A stretch of 64,000 bases of DNA. It comes from Sulfotelmatobacter sp963788225. Lineage in GTDB: Bacteria > Acidobacteriota > Terriglobia > Terriglobales > Acidobacteriaceae. Within the stretch, counting starts at the first letter, position 1, and every line of letters begins with the position of its first letter. Below the pieces are notes generated by a model, which saw only the letters and a list, made by a program, of their open reading frames with translations, ran no database searches and was not told where the DNA came from. A program made the position numbers and the translations under genes. The stretch is taken from the NCBI GenBank assembly GCA_963788225.1, contig CAWBGI010000001.1, positions 620,001 through 684,000 of the forward strand. The letters are read 5' to 3'. Of the stretch, positions 8,866 through 17,589 are shown one piece after another.

Positions 8866-11742
8866 TTGTCGAAACCATCTGCTTCTCGAGGATGGGTCTG
8901 TGCGTTATGCACCGTCCCGGTCTTAGCCATTGTTGGCATCGCATTGCTCGTTTTTTCTCCGGCCCGGCGCCATACTACCGAAAATCGGGCCGCAGGCACC
9001 GCCTCGGCCGCCTCACTCGCCCCACGCACTCCTGCCACTCCCGAGGCGCGCAGTCGAGTGCAGGCCAGCTATGCCTCTCTTCCCCTGGCCTTTGAGCAGA
9101 ACAAGGGCCAGACGGACGCGCAGGTCAAATACATGGCGCGCGGCAACGGATACATTCTGTTCCTGACAGCGACGGACGCTGTGTTCTCGCTCCGCTCTCC
9201 ATCCGCTGAGAGCACAGCCTCTGACGTTCGCCGCGCCAAGCAACTGCGCGCCAAAGGTCTTCCAGCGCAACGCAGCGCTCAAAAAGACTCCACCGCCGCC
9301 GTGCGCATGCAACTCGTAGGCGCGAATTCGCTGGCAAAAATTTCAGCCAGCGGCCAGCTGCCCGGCAAGAGCAACTACTTCATCGGCAACGACCCCAGCA
9401 ACTGGCAAACCGATGTCGCGCATTACGCTCGCGTCTCGTATCAGGACGTTTATCCCGGCGTAAACCTGGCCTTCCACGGCGCGCAGCGCCAAACCGAGTT
9501 CGACTTCGTGGTCGCTCCGGGCGCGAATCCCGCTCCCATCGCTTTCCATTTCACCGGCGCGCAAGGCATGAAGACGGATGACTCCGGCAACCTGGTAATC
9601 TCCTCCGCCGCCGGCGACGTGCTACTGCACAAGCCCTTCGCCTACCAGAAACAAAATGGCGAGCGCCAACCTGTCGATGCGCGATTTGTGCTGAAAGCCA
9701 ACAACCAGGTCAGCTTCGAGCTGGGCAACTACGACCGCAGCCGCGAGCTGATAATCGATCCCTCGGTAAGCATCGAATACTCAACCTACCTCGGCGGTAG
9801 CGGAAATGATTTAGGAAATGCCATCACCTTCGACAGCAGCGGCGTGTATGTCACGGGAGAAACCGCTTCCCAAAATTTCCCCGGAACCTCTGGCGGATTT
9901 ACCGGTACGGCACAAGCCTTTGTGACAAAGATTGCCGCGAATGGGTCGAGCTTGATCTATTCCACCTACATCGGCGGTAACGGCAACCCTGGCGACAGCG
10001 GAAACGCAATCGCTGTGGACGCCTCTGGGGATGCGTTTGTCGCTGGCGGTACAACCTCCACCAACTTTCCCCACACCACCGGGGTTTTCCAGACCACCCT
10101 CAACGGGGCCGGCAACGCTTTTGTACTTGAACTTGGCCCCAGCGGCACGCTCACATACAGCACCTATTTGGGCGGATCTACTAACACCGGCGGACACCCT
10201 GGTAGGGATGCCGCCCTTGGCATCGCCCTGGCCAGCGATAGCTCCGGAGACGTTTACGTCGGGGGAAGCACGACCTCTACGGATTTCCCAACTTCCCCGA
10301 GTCCCCTTCAGGCCTACATAATCGGAAGCACAGGCAGCGGATTCCTCACAAAGCTAAATTCTTCCGGCACCGCCTTGGTGTTTTCCACCTACATCGGCGG
10401 CAGCAGCCTGGGTTTCGGCGACTTGGTGGGCGCAGTCGCTGTGAATTCGTCTAACAATAACGCTTACGTAACCGGTCAAACGTACAGCGCGAGTTTCCAC
10501 ACGACGCCGGGCGTTGTCCAACCCACATGCGGCGGTTGCACTAGCGGCAACACCACCAACGCATTCGTCACGGTCATCAACCCGAGCGGAAGCGCGTACG
10601 TTTATTCCACATTCAACGGCGGGAACGGCATTGACGCAGGTACCGGCATCGCAGTGGACTCCACCGGTGACGCTTATGTGACCGGGTCAACAACATCGAC
10701 AAACTTCCCCACGACCAACACCGCATTGCAGACCACATACGGCGGCGGCGGGTCCGACGCATTCGTAACCAAATTGAATCCGACTGGTAGTGCACGCGCG
10801 TATTCCACCTACCTCGGCAAGAGCGGGTCCAATCAAGGTGTGGGCATCGCGCTCGACGGAAGCAATAACGCCTACGTGACGGGCTCAACAAACAATTCAA
10901 CCGATTTTCCGTTGGTGAACCCTGCCCAGGCGGCTTATGGGGGAGGAAACACGGATGTGTTTGTGAGTGAGTTGAACTCGACCGGCTCGGCACTCATCTT
11001 TTCCACCTACCTGGGCGGCACGGGAGACGACGACTCAACACCTGCCGGAGGTATTGCGGTCGACGGACCCGGCGCCAACATTTATGTGACGGGAAATACT
11101 GCGCCGCACACACCAGGAACTCTTAACACATTCCCGGTTGAGTCAGCCCTGCAGTTCAGTCCGGGCGGGGGCACAGATGGCTTCGTGGTCAAGTATACGA
11201 CAGGGCCAGACTTCTCCATCTCAGCCACCACACCGACAGCAGTGAGCCCCGGGGCCTCAGGCACCTCGACTGTCACCTTGACGTCGTTCAACAGTTACGC
11301 CTCACCGGTTAACTTGAGTTGCAGCGTGACCGGCTCCGGATCTCCTTTGCCGGCATGTAGTGCATCCAGCTTCTCCACTAACCCAGTGACACCTAGCGCC
11401 ACTAGCGCGCTGACCATTACAACGACGGGAGCCAGCGGTGCTATGTTCATCCCCAGGAATGTTTTCTACGCGATGTGGCTGCCGATCGCAGGCATGTCCC
11501 TCGTAGGAATGGCGTTCAGTCCCACTCGTTCGCGCCGCAAGAAGCTGCTCGGCGTTCTGATGATCGGCATGGTTATCGCCGCCCTGTCAGTGATGCCGGC
11601 CTGCGGAGGCAGTGGCGGAGGAGGCGGCGGCGGCGGCTCTAAAGGCACGCCGGCTGGCAGCTATACCGTCACCATCACAGGAACGGGCACTGATGCGAGC
11701 GCAACGACGCGAACTACCCAGGTCACCCTTGTGGTCAACTAA
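8866..11742 (+). CDS. Secreted SBBP beta-propeller protein with C-terminal two-helix MPACG module
   Basis: I start at TTG 8866, which has a perfect AGGAGGA (8854-8860) five bases upstream; the ATG-led reading from 8815 lacks such a site. The product has 958 residues. It has an N-terminal membrane-spanning or signal segment, then a DUF7948-like region (PLAFEQNKGQTDAQVKYMAR onward), then from about residue 305 to 770 many SBBP repeats (YSTYLGGSGNDLG, STNFPTT, GDAYVTGSTTSTNFP). An Ig-like segment follows, then a C-terminal module with two hydrophobic helices separated by RSRRKK, the motif LSVMPACGG, a Gly-rich linker and a terminal beta segment ending TLVVN. The same module ends the protein at 14115-15161. 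It is a surface or exported protein of unknown ligand; a terminator follows directly. Confidence 0.85.
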   Translation: MSKPSASRGWVCALCTVPVLAIVGIALLVFSPARRHTTENRAAGTASAASLAPRTPATPEARSRVQASYASLPLAFEQNKGQTDAQVKYMARGNGYILFLTATDAVFSLRSPSAESTASDVRRAKQLRAKGLPAQRSAQKDSTAAVRMQLVGANSLAKISASGQLPGKSNYFIGNDPSNWQTDVAHYARVSYQDVYPGVNLAFHGAQRQTEFDFVVAPGANPAPIAFHFTGAQGMKTDDSGNLVISSAAGDVLLHKPFAYQKQNGERQPVDARFVLKANNQVSFELGNYDRSRELIIDPSVSIEYSTYLGGSGNDLGNAITFDSSGVYVTGETASQNFPGTSGGFTGTAQAFVTKIAANGSSLIYSTYIGGNGNPGDSGNAIAVDASGDAFVAGGTTSTNFPHTTGVFQTTLNGAGNAFVLELGPSGTLTYSTYLGGSTNTGGHPGRDAALGIALASDSSGDVYVGGSTTSTDFPTSPSPLQAYIIGSTGSGFLTKLNSSGTALVFSTYIGGSSLGFGDLVGAVAVNSSNNNAYVTGQTYSASFHTTPGVVQPTCGGCTSGNTTNAFVTVINPSGSAYVYSTFNGGNGIDAGTGIAVDSTGDAYVTGSTTSTNFPTTNTALQTTYGGGGSDAFVTKLNPTGSARAYSTYLGKSGSNQGVGIALDGSNNAYVTGSTNNSTDFPLVNPAQAAYGGGNTDVFVSELNSTGSALIFSTYLGGTGDDDSTPAGGIAVDGPGANIYVTGNTAPHTPGTLNTFPVESALQFSPGGGTDGFVVKYTTGPDFSISATTPTAVSPGASGTSTVTLTSFNSYASPVNLSCSVTGSGSPLPACSASSFSTNPVTPSATSALTITTTGASGAMFIPRNVFYAMWLPIAGMSLVGMAFSPTRSRRKKLLGVLMIGMVIAALSVMPACGGSGGGGGGGGSKGTPAGSYTVTITGTGTDASATTRTTQVTLVVN

Positions 11743-11757
11743 CCCAGACTAAACCAA

Positions 11758-11790
11758 GGCCGCCTCCCGCCGAGGCGGCCGGGTTTGTTT
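11758..11790 (+). terminator. Rho-independent terminator after the SBBP gene
   Basis: A perfect 9-bp stem, GGCCGCCTC (11758-11766) and GAGGCGGCC (11772-11780), encloses a 5-base loop and is followed by GGGTTTGTTT. It begins 16 bases after the SBBP stop codon. Confidence 0.82.
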
Positions 11791-11867
11791 CTGGCGGCGT
11801 CCAACAGTTCGTGTGGGATTCGTAACAAGAACGGCTTGGAGCGGCTGGTTTTGCACAGATCTTTTCG

Positions 11868-11927
11868 CGAGTAAGGGGCGGTTCGTCCCACTAACTCCTG
11901 TATAAGCGCCCTACGCCCCTTTACTCG
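11868..11927. other. Inverted repeat in the leader region of the NHL gene
   Basis: CGAGTAAGGGGCG (11868-11880) and CGCCCCTTTACTCG (11914-11927) pair with one bulged base around a 33-base core. The rest of 11791-12104 holds no convincing gene. The element could be a leader structure, a small RNA or an intergenic repeat. Confidence 0.45.
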
Positions 11928-12104
11928 GGGCGCGGTGTTCGCGTTTCGTAACTCGACCGGGAATCCATCTCAGCAGGGTCTTTCAATGAGCGATAATTAC
12001 GCCCGGAGACGAGTACCCCTGCCCTCCTTCAGGATCACTGAGCTAAGTCAGCCCATCTGAAGTTCTCCCCCCTTAGTCGGCGGTCCCAAAAAGGAGATTT
12101 CGTA

Positions 12105-13322
12105 ATGATTCCCATTTCTGCGACTCTACACAGATTTTCAAGCGTGTTTTACCCCACCGCATCTGCTTTCGCCGCATCAGCGCCACGGCATGATGAGACA
12201 CGACGGCGTGCAACCGTAGCCCCCTGGCTGGTTATCCTGTCGCTGTGCTGGTGTTTCGCAGCTCTCGCAAGAAGCGCATACGCTCAAATAGCAATTCCCG
12301 GCGCAGGCATCATCAACACGGTAGCCGGAAACGGCACTGCGGGTTTTTCTGGAGACGGCGGCCTTGCTACTTCGATCCACGCTGAACTTTATGAGCCCTG
12401 GGGCTTGACAGTGGATAGCGCGGGCAACATCTACATCGCGGATTTAATCAACCAACGCATTCGCAAGGTGACGGCGTCCACAGGCATCATAACCACCGTT
12501 GCGGGAGGCGGCACCCCCTGCGTCGGAAAAACAGACTCCATAGGCGACGGCTGCCAGGCCACCAGCGCAACGCTAGCTTACCCCTACGGCGTGGCGGTGG
12601 ACAGCGCGGGCAATATCTACATCGCCGATCTAAATAACGAGCGCATCCGCAAGGTGACGGCGTCCACAGGCATCATAACCACCATCGCGGGAGGCGGCAC
12701 CCCTTGCGCCGGAAAAACAGACTCCGTAGGCGACGGCTGCTTGGCCACCAGCGCCACCCTAAGCGACCCTTGGGCTGTGGCTTTGGATTACGCTGGCAAC
12801 ATCTACATCGCGGATCTAAACGATAGCCGCATCCGCGTGGTGAATACGGGGACCGTGCAGACCACAATCGCCACAATCGTGATCCCGGCTGGCCACATCG
12901 CAACCGTAGCCGGTAACGGCCAGGTGGGTTCCTCGGGTGACGGCGGGGCAGCTATCAACGCTAAACTGAATAGTCCTGAAGGCGTGGCGGTGGATTACGC
13001 CGGCAACATATACATCGCTGACTCGGGGAACGAAGTCATCCGCAAGGTGACGGCGTCTACAGGCGATATTTCTAGGGTGGCCGGGGAGGACGGGATCCAT
13101 GGCTACAACGGCGACGGCATATTGGCCACCAGCGCTAAGCTATTCGATCCCTACGGCGTGGCCGTGGATTACGCTGGCAACATTTACATCGCGGATGAAA
13201 CGAATGAACGCATCCGTCGATCGCCACAGTCGCGGTGGCGGCGGGAGACATTGCGACTGTGGCTGGAGACGGGTTCGTGGGCTTCACTGGCGATACAATG
13301 GCCGCCATCAACGCTGATTTAG
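12105..13322 (+). CDS. NHL-repeat secreted protein, 5' part of a frameshifted gene
   Basis: This frame encodes an N-terminal region with a hydrophobic segment (LVILSLCWCFAALARSAYAQ) followed by NHL propeller repeats of the type GVAVDSAGNIYIADLNNERI and VAGGGTPC. The start ATG has AAGGAG (12091-12096) upstream. Repeats run cleanly to NERIR near 13216, after which the reading becomes Arg/Trp-rich and stops at 13322. The natural continuation (AVAAGDIATVAGDGFVGFTG) is in another frame at 13235-13837. The intact ancestor would span 12105-13837. Units around 12413 and 12599 are almost identical at DNA level with 186-bp spacing. The role is presumably extracytoplasmic; the ligand is unknown. Confidence 0.75.
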   Translation: MIPISATLHRFSSVFYPTASAFAASAPRHDETRRRATVAPWLVILSLCWCFAALARSAYAQIAIPGAGIINTVAGNGTAGFSGDGGLATSIHAELYEPWGLTVDSAGNIYIADLINQRIRKVTASTGIITTVAGGGTPCVGKTDSIGDGCQATSATLAYPYGVAVDSAGNIYIADLNNERIRKVTASTGIITTIAGGGTPCAGKTDSVGDGCLATSATLSDPWAVALDYAGNIYIADLNDSRIRVVNTGTVQTTIATIVIPAGHIATVAGNGQVGSSGDGGAAINAKLNSPEGVAVDYAGNIYIADSGNEVIRKVTASTGDISRVAGEDGIHGYNGDGILATSAKLFDPYGVAVDYAGNIYIADETNERIRRSPQSRWRRETLRLWLETGSWASLAIQWPPSTLI

Positions 13323-13837
13323 ATGGCCCTCCTGCCGTGGCGCTGGATAACCTTGGGAACATCTACATCTCAGACCAATCCAATGATCGCATCCGCGTCG
13401 TCGGATCGAGTCTCACGTGTGTTCTTGTCGCCAGCGGTACGCTCACGGGCACCAGTTCGGGCCTGACGACAACTGGAACCGGGATAATTCAGTACAACTC
13501 GATGGTAGGGGCCTTGGGGACCGTCTCCTTTTCTACGGGCACGCTCGCAAGCGGCAGCCTAACGACCGGTGGTACGTTTAATAGTGGCGGAAGCGTGACG
13601 GTAACGACCAATGGTACAGATGGAACCTACAATGGGGTTGACTTCTCAGGCACATTTAGCGGGACGGTTATCTGGACGGAGGTGACCTCGGGGCCGAATG
13701 GATCGATTTATTATACGCTGTTTGGTCCGATTTCCGATTCGTCCGGCAATGCCGGCGCCATAACGTTGTCCATCAACGCAGGAAAGAACGGCTTCACCGG
13801 GTCGGTGGGTATCACCAGCGGGACCGTGACATTTTAG
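13235..13837 (+). CDS. NHL-repeat secreted protein, 3' part of the same frameshifted gene
   Basis: This frame continues the propeller of the preceding fragment: GDIATVAGDGFVGFTG, then DNLGNIYISDQSNDRIRVVG, then a roughly 140-residue Ser/Thr/Gly-rich beta-type domain ending GITSGTVTF. The GTG at 13235 is not a natural start, since the same frame already reads IATVAVAAGD upstream of it. Compared with the earlier unit at 12831-12900, a net 28 bases seem to be missing between the conserved CGCATCCG and ATCGCCACA, which explains the shift. A terminator follows at 13910. Whether the break is biological or an assembly error cannot be told here. Confidence 0.65.
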   Translation: MAAGDIATVAGDGFVGFTGDTMAAINADLDGPPAVALDNLGNIYISDQSNDRIRVVGSSLTCVLVASGTLTGTSSGLTTTGTGIIQYNSMVGALGTVSFSTGTLASGSLTTGGTFNSGGSVTVTTNGTDGTYNGVDFSGTFSGTVIWTEVTSGPNGSIYYTLFGPISDSSGNAGAITLSINAGKNGFTGSVGITSGTVTF

Positions 13838-13909
13838 ACCGCAGTCGCCGAAATCGTATCAGGCGCCCAGCGTTTGTGAGACGCCAAATAAGCCCACCCT
13901 CAAGAACCG

Positions 13910-13940
13910 AGGCCGCCCCCCAAAGGCGGCCTTAATTTTT
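13910..13940 (+). terminator. Rho-independent terminator after the NHL gene
   Basis: AGGCCGCC (13910-13917) pairs with GGCGGCCT (13925-13932) across a 7-base loop and is followed by TAATTTTT. It lies about 70 bases after the stop of the 3' NHL fragment. Confidence 0.78.
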
Positions 13941-14114
13941 CCAAACGTCACGGGCCTCTCCCGATTGGCGCGATTCCCGACTGTAGTCTAAGATTCTCTT
14001 TGGCGCATTCTGCGGGCGGTCTTTCGTATTACATTACTTACTGCGGCTGATTCACAGGCGGCTTCTTTCGGGCCGTCTCGGGCAGCTTTTGCGCCGTTGG
14101 AGGAATCGAAGGTA

Positions 14115-15161
14115 GTGAGTTCTCATCCCCTCATGGTGAAACCCAGGCAGGTCCTGCGCGCCCTCGTCTTCGCTTCATTGCTCTCCCTGTTCTCCGCCGC
14201 CTCGGTTTCGATGGCTTACGGGCAGGGGTTTACCCTTACCGTTGCCAGCCCGCTCTCTCCCTCGTCGGTCGATCCCGGCGGATCCTCCCTCGCAACTCTC
14301 AACGTCGACGCCACCGGAGGCTTCAGCGGCTCCGTCTCGTTCGACACCATTCCCTGCACAGTAACGCCGGTGCCTGCAACCGGATCTGTTCCGCTTTGCA
14401 TGGTGAGCCCCGGCTCTCGAACCCCACCGGGCCAAGCCTTTCTAACCATTACGACTTTCTCCGGCACCCCCGCCGACGGTGGCACTCCGCCGGGCTTGTA
14501 TACCGTTTCCGTGACCGGCGTCAGCGGCTCACTCTCGCAATCCGTCACCCTGACCATGAACGTGGTGAACGTAACCGCGGACTACAACCTGGCCGTGGCG
14601 CCAACCACTGCGACTCCCAGCCCGGTGACCGCGGGCAACATCGCGACCACCTTGGTAACGGTAACCCCGATTGCCAACTACACCGGAACGGTTACGCTGG
14701 CTTGCGTCTCCATTACTCCAGCCGTGGTAGCCGCGCCGTATTGCACATTCACGGCCACCTCCGGCTCCAGTTCCTTGCCAACTGGCACCGTGGAGGTCAC
14801 GGGAGGCGCTCCAGCCACTGCCACCCTTACCATCACCACTCTCGGACCCATACCGATGACCACTCTGCGCCACCGGCGAATCTTCTATGCCCTATGGCTT
14901 CTGCTTCCAATGCTGGCGCTCGCGGGATTAGGCACAAACGGCGCCCGCCGGAGAAATGCGATGGGAGCGCTTCTGCTCATGGTGATTGCCGGAGGTGTGC
15001 TGCTGATGCCGGCCTGTGGCAACGTCACCACCAATTCTCCCAATGGTGAGATCACTCCCAAGAACACTTATACATTTACGCTCACCGGCGCAGACCAAAA
15101 CGGCGCGGCGCCCAGCAACGCCACCAGCAGTCCGGCCACGGTCACGCTGGTGGTGAACTGA
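14115..15161 (+). CDS. Exported Ig-like protein with C-terminal two-helix MPACG module
   Basis: I prefer the GTG at 14115, which has GGAGGAA (14099-14105) nine bases upstream; TTG 14097 and ATG 14133 are alternatives. The product is 348 residues: a signal segment (LRALVFASLLSLFSAASVSMA), two beta-sandwich-like repeats rich in Thr and Val (TLTVASPLSPSSVDPGGSS; AVAPTTATPSPVTAGN), then the same C-terminal cassette as the SBBP protein. In it, IFYALWLLLPMLALAGLG is followed by GARRR, then a second hydrophobic stretch ending LLMPACGN, and a tail reading YTFTLTGADQ ... TVTLVVN. Export is likely; the function is unknown. Confidence 0.8.
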   Translation: MSSHPLMVKPRQVLRALVFASLLSLFSAASVSMAYGQGFTLTVASPLSPSSVDPGGSSLATLNVDATGGFSGSVSFDTIPCTVTPVPATGSVPLCMVSPGSRTPPGQAFLTITTFSGTPADGGTPPGLYTVSVTGVSGSLSQSVTLTMNVVNVTADYNLAVAPTTATPSPVTAGNIATTLVTVTPIANYTGTVTLACVSITPAVVAAPYCTFTATSGSSSLPTGTVEVTGGAPATATLTITTLGPIPMTTLRHRRIFYALWLLLPMLALAGLGTNGARRRNAMGALLLMVIAGGVLLMPACGNVTTNSPNGEITPKNTYTFTLTGADQNGAAPSNATSSPATVTLVVN

Positions 15162-15176
15162 GACAGGCTCTCGATC

Positions 15177-16019
15177 ATGCGGCTGCGGAATACTGCATGG
15201 CGTCGTCTCGGACTCCGGTTCGCGTGCGCAGGCCTCGTCTGCTGCTCGCTGATCTTTCTTTCGCCAATTGTTGTCTCACCAGCAGTTCTCTCTTCCGCGC
15301 GGGCGGCGCCTGATCAGAACGCGGCGCCTGACCAGAACGCGGCGCCTGACCAGAACAAAGACAAACGCGCTCCCCAACCTCCGGCCGTGCGTTGGGACGA
15401 AGAGCAGCCGGGTTGCACTTTTTCCCGGGGCGACGACGGCAAATATCGCTATGGGCTTTGGTCGGGAGACGTCGGCGTCATCCTGGCGGTGGACGCGCGC
15501 GAGTTGAAGCTTCCCCACAACCCCAATCGTAACGATCCCATCTTCGGAGTGCTCTTGGAAATCCATTACCGGGGAGCGGGCAGCCTGGACGCCAGCCCGG
15601 ACGGAATCACATTGCAGTTCATGAAGCATTTCAACGTTGTCCAGGCTTCGCTCGATCCCGACAATTACGCCCAGCAGATTCAGGCTGACGCCGATGCAGC
15701 TGACGATGAGATCAGGAGAGAAGTGAAAAAACATCCCGAGAGGAAACAGGATCGCGAAGCGAGCCTCCAGGACTACCAAAAACGGGCCAACGAATTGATC
15801 GAGTTCCTCGGCAAGAATACTCTGCGCCCGGCCCATCTGGATCGAGGAAATCCCGTAGTGAGCGGTTGGGTCTTCTTCAGCACAAAAAACAAGTGGCTGG
15901 GGGGATGGAAGGCGCAAGAGGAATTCATCCTGCGCTTTCCCCTTGACGGCAAGGTCTTCGAGTTTCCCTTCAAACTCCCACCCAAAAAAGGCGAACTGCT
16001 GCTGCCGAAACGGCCGTGA
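15177..16019 (+). CDS. Exported protein of unknown function
   Basis: A 280-residue protein starting with a signal-like segment (LGLRFACAGLVCCSLIFLSP). Next comes a low-complexity stretch PDQNAAPDQNAAPDQNKD made by three tandem 18-bp units. The mature part (about 60-280) is mixed alpha/beta with a charged helical section and no motif I recognise. The start is 15 bases after the stop of the Ig-like gene, so the two may be co-transcribed. Confidence 0.72.
   Translation: MRLRNTAWRRLGLRFACAGLVCCSLIFLSPIVVSPAVLSSARAAPDQNAAPDQNAAPDQNKDKRAPQPPAVRWDEEQPGCTFSRGDDGKYRYGLWSGDVGVILAVDARELKLPHNPNRNDPIFGVLLEIHYRGAGSLDASPDGITLQFMKHFNVVQASLDPDNYAQQIQADADAADDEIRREVKKHPERKQDREASLQDYQKRANELIEFLGKNTLRPAHLDRGNPVVSGWVFFSTKNKWLGGWKAQEEFILRFPLDGKVFEFPFKLPPKKGELLLPKRP
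15303..15356 (+). repeat. Three tandem 18-bp units within the coding sequence
   Basis: GCGGCGCCTGACCAGAAC occurs three times in succession (15303, 15321, 15339; the first with one substitution) and encodes the repeated AAPDQN linker. Confidence 0.9.
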
Positions 16020-16022
16020 AAC

Positions 16023-16160
16023 GGGCTTCGGCTTTCGGGCGTCGGGCTTCGGCTGAAATCGCCGCGGTCGAACGGAATTCCAATCAGAGTTTGAGGGATA
16101 ACAGAAAGCGAGGAAGAGCGCGGCAACAGGGTTAAGCCGAAGCCCGAAGCCCGAAGCCCC
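16023..16160. repeat. Inverted pair of GAAGCCC/GGGCTTC heptad arrays
   Basis: Left arm 16023-16054 is built from GGGCTTCGG-type units. Right arm 16135-16160 is three clean 7-bp GAAGCCC units and is complementary to the left. The core is about 80 bases. It fills the gap between two convergent genes. Confidence 0.8.
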
Positions 16161-16163
16161 GTT

Positions 16164-16574
16164 CTACGATGCAGCCCGGCGCGCCTGCCGCTCCAGTTCT
16201 GCCGCCTGAAGCATTACCACATCGCGCAGCGAGACCAGTCCCTTCAGTTCCGTTCCGTCCACGATAGGCAAATGCCGGAAGCCGAACTCGTGCATGATGA
16301 AGAGGCACTCTTCAATGGTCTCGTCCACGCTCACCGCGCGGGGGTTGGCGGTCATCACTTCAGACACGGCAGTATGCCCGGGAGTGCGGCCCACGGCCAC
16401 GACCCGGTTCATGATGTCGCGCTCAGAAAAGATACCTACCAATTCTCCATTGCGCAGCACGGGCAGGGCGCCGATGTTGTGTTCCATCATGAAGCGCGCC
16501 GCTTCGAGCACAGTGCGTCCAGCGTCGATCGAGTAAACTTTGCGGTCTTTCACAAGGTCCCGGAGTGTGGACAT
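16164..16574 (-). CDS. Tandem CBS-domain protein
   Basis: A 136-residue cytoplasmic protein with two CBS motifs forming one Bateman module (TVLEAARFMMEHNIGALPVL, and VDETIEECLFIMHEFGFRHL followed by PIVDG). The start at 16574 is chosen because AAGGGG lies about 7 bases upstream and the longer reading to 16640 adds 22 unconserved residues. Such stand-alone CBS pairs bind adenine nucleotides and sense energy state; the partner here is unknown. Confidence 0.9.
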   Translation of the reverse strand: MSTLRDLVKDRKVYSIDAGRTVLEAARFMMEHNIGALPVLRNGELVGIFSERDIMNRVVAVGRTPGHTAVSEVMTANPRAVSVDETIEECLFIMHEFGFRHLPIVDGTELKGLVSLRDVVMLQAAELERQARRAAS

Positions 16575-16762
16575 GGCAAGCCCCTTTTGGAAAATTCGAG
16601 GTGGCGTTTGAATTGGCCCGGACTCCCACAGCCCGTCCAATTCGTGGGCGGCACTACTTTATCACATTGGCATTTGGCTTGCAGCAGAGTTGGAGAAAAT
16701 AAGAACTGGCGGCCCGGAAAGCCGCCAGTATTGAGCAGCTATCTCATAAATGGCTTTGAAAG

Positions 16763-16782
16763 GGCGCGGCTTCAGCCGCGCC
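16763..16782. repeat. Perfect GC-rich palindrome (REP-like)
   Basis: GGCGCGGCT (16763-16771) and AGCCGCGCC (16774-16782) form a 9-bp perfect stem with a 2-base centre in the gap between the CBS and outer-membrane genes. No T-tract follows on either strand. Confidence 0.7.
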
Positions 16783-16810
16783 ACCCAGAGCTCCTGAATG
16801 CATCCGAAGT

Positions 16811-17398
16811 TTAGAAGCGGATTTGCGGTCCCAGGCTCGCCCTGAGATTGTTGTGAGCGCCGCCCAGGAAAAAGATGTCGTCGCCAATTTCGGCTCGCAC
16901 CCCGATCGGCCCGGCAAACGCCTCGAAGCCTCCTCCCGGATAAACCGCGAATCGCGTAGTGCCGCTGGTCAAGCCCAGCGAATTGGTGAAGCCCGTCGAG
17001 GCATTGTCATTGGTGACGCTGAAATTGTCGAAGCCGACTTTCCCCGTAATAAATACACGGAACGCTCCCGACCCCGTCTGAAACTTGGGGCCGAAAAACC
17101 CGTGCAGCGTGCGGAAATGCGAGGTCACAGCTTCCGTGGTGATGCCGTTGGTAAACGTCTGCGCATAAGTCCGCTTGAAATCGTAAGCCATTTCCGCTTC
17201 CAGTTGGACGTCACGATGCACATTGAATGCAGCCCGGCCTCCCAGCCCCAGAAAATTCTCCACAGGGTTGGCGTCACTGTACCGGAAGTAATTCGCGAAT
17301 ACTCCGATCTCGACATGATCAGAATGTTGCTCCTGGGCCAGCAACGCTGGCGCAGCAAACAGCAGACAAATAACTCCCATTCCAAAATACCGCTTCAT
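16811..17398 (-). CDS. Outer-membrane beta-barrel protein (porin family, OmpA/OprF-like barrel)
   Basis: A 195-residue protein beginning with a signal peptide (MKRYFGMGVICLLFAAPALLAQ). The ATG at 17398 has AGGAG about 9 bases upstream; the extension to 17554 is not needed. The mature part is alternating amphipathic strands (VEIGVFANYFRYSD, GGRAAFNVHRDVQLEAEMAY, LRASLGPQIRF) and ends in Phe, as expected for a barrel folded by BAM. Its role is structural or a small-solute pore; nothing indicates a substrate. Confidence 0.85.
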   Translation of the reverse strand: MKRYFGMGVICLLFAAPALLAQEQHSDHVEIGVFANYFRYSDANPVENFLGLGGRAAFNVHRDVQLEAEMAYDFKRTYAQTFTNGITTEAVTSHFRTLHGFFGPKFQTGSGAFRVFITGKVGFDNFSVTNDNASTGFTNSLGLTSGTTRFAVYPGGGFEAFAGPIGVRAEIGDDIFFLGGAHNNLRASLGPQIRF

Positions 17399-17589
17399 CA
17401 GTTGAACTCCTAAATAGATTTTGTATATCCGCTCACACTCATGCCCTTGTCTGGCAGAGAATATGCGGAGTACGCCGGAGCGGAACGTGCATTTCAGATG
17501 AATGGGCAAAACCGAAGGTTGCTGCCTGCGCCGCGTGGACCGCGTCAACCGCATCGCGGCGCAGGAGAACCTGTATCGAGCTGGCGGAT

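Noticed and set aside
12413..12900. Possible CRISPR-like or satellite array in the NHL region
   Set aside because: Repeats are in-frame protein repeats of about 186 bp, not short direct repeats with unique spacers.
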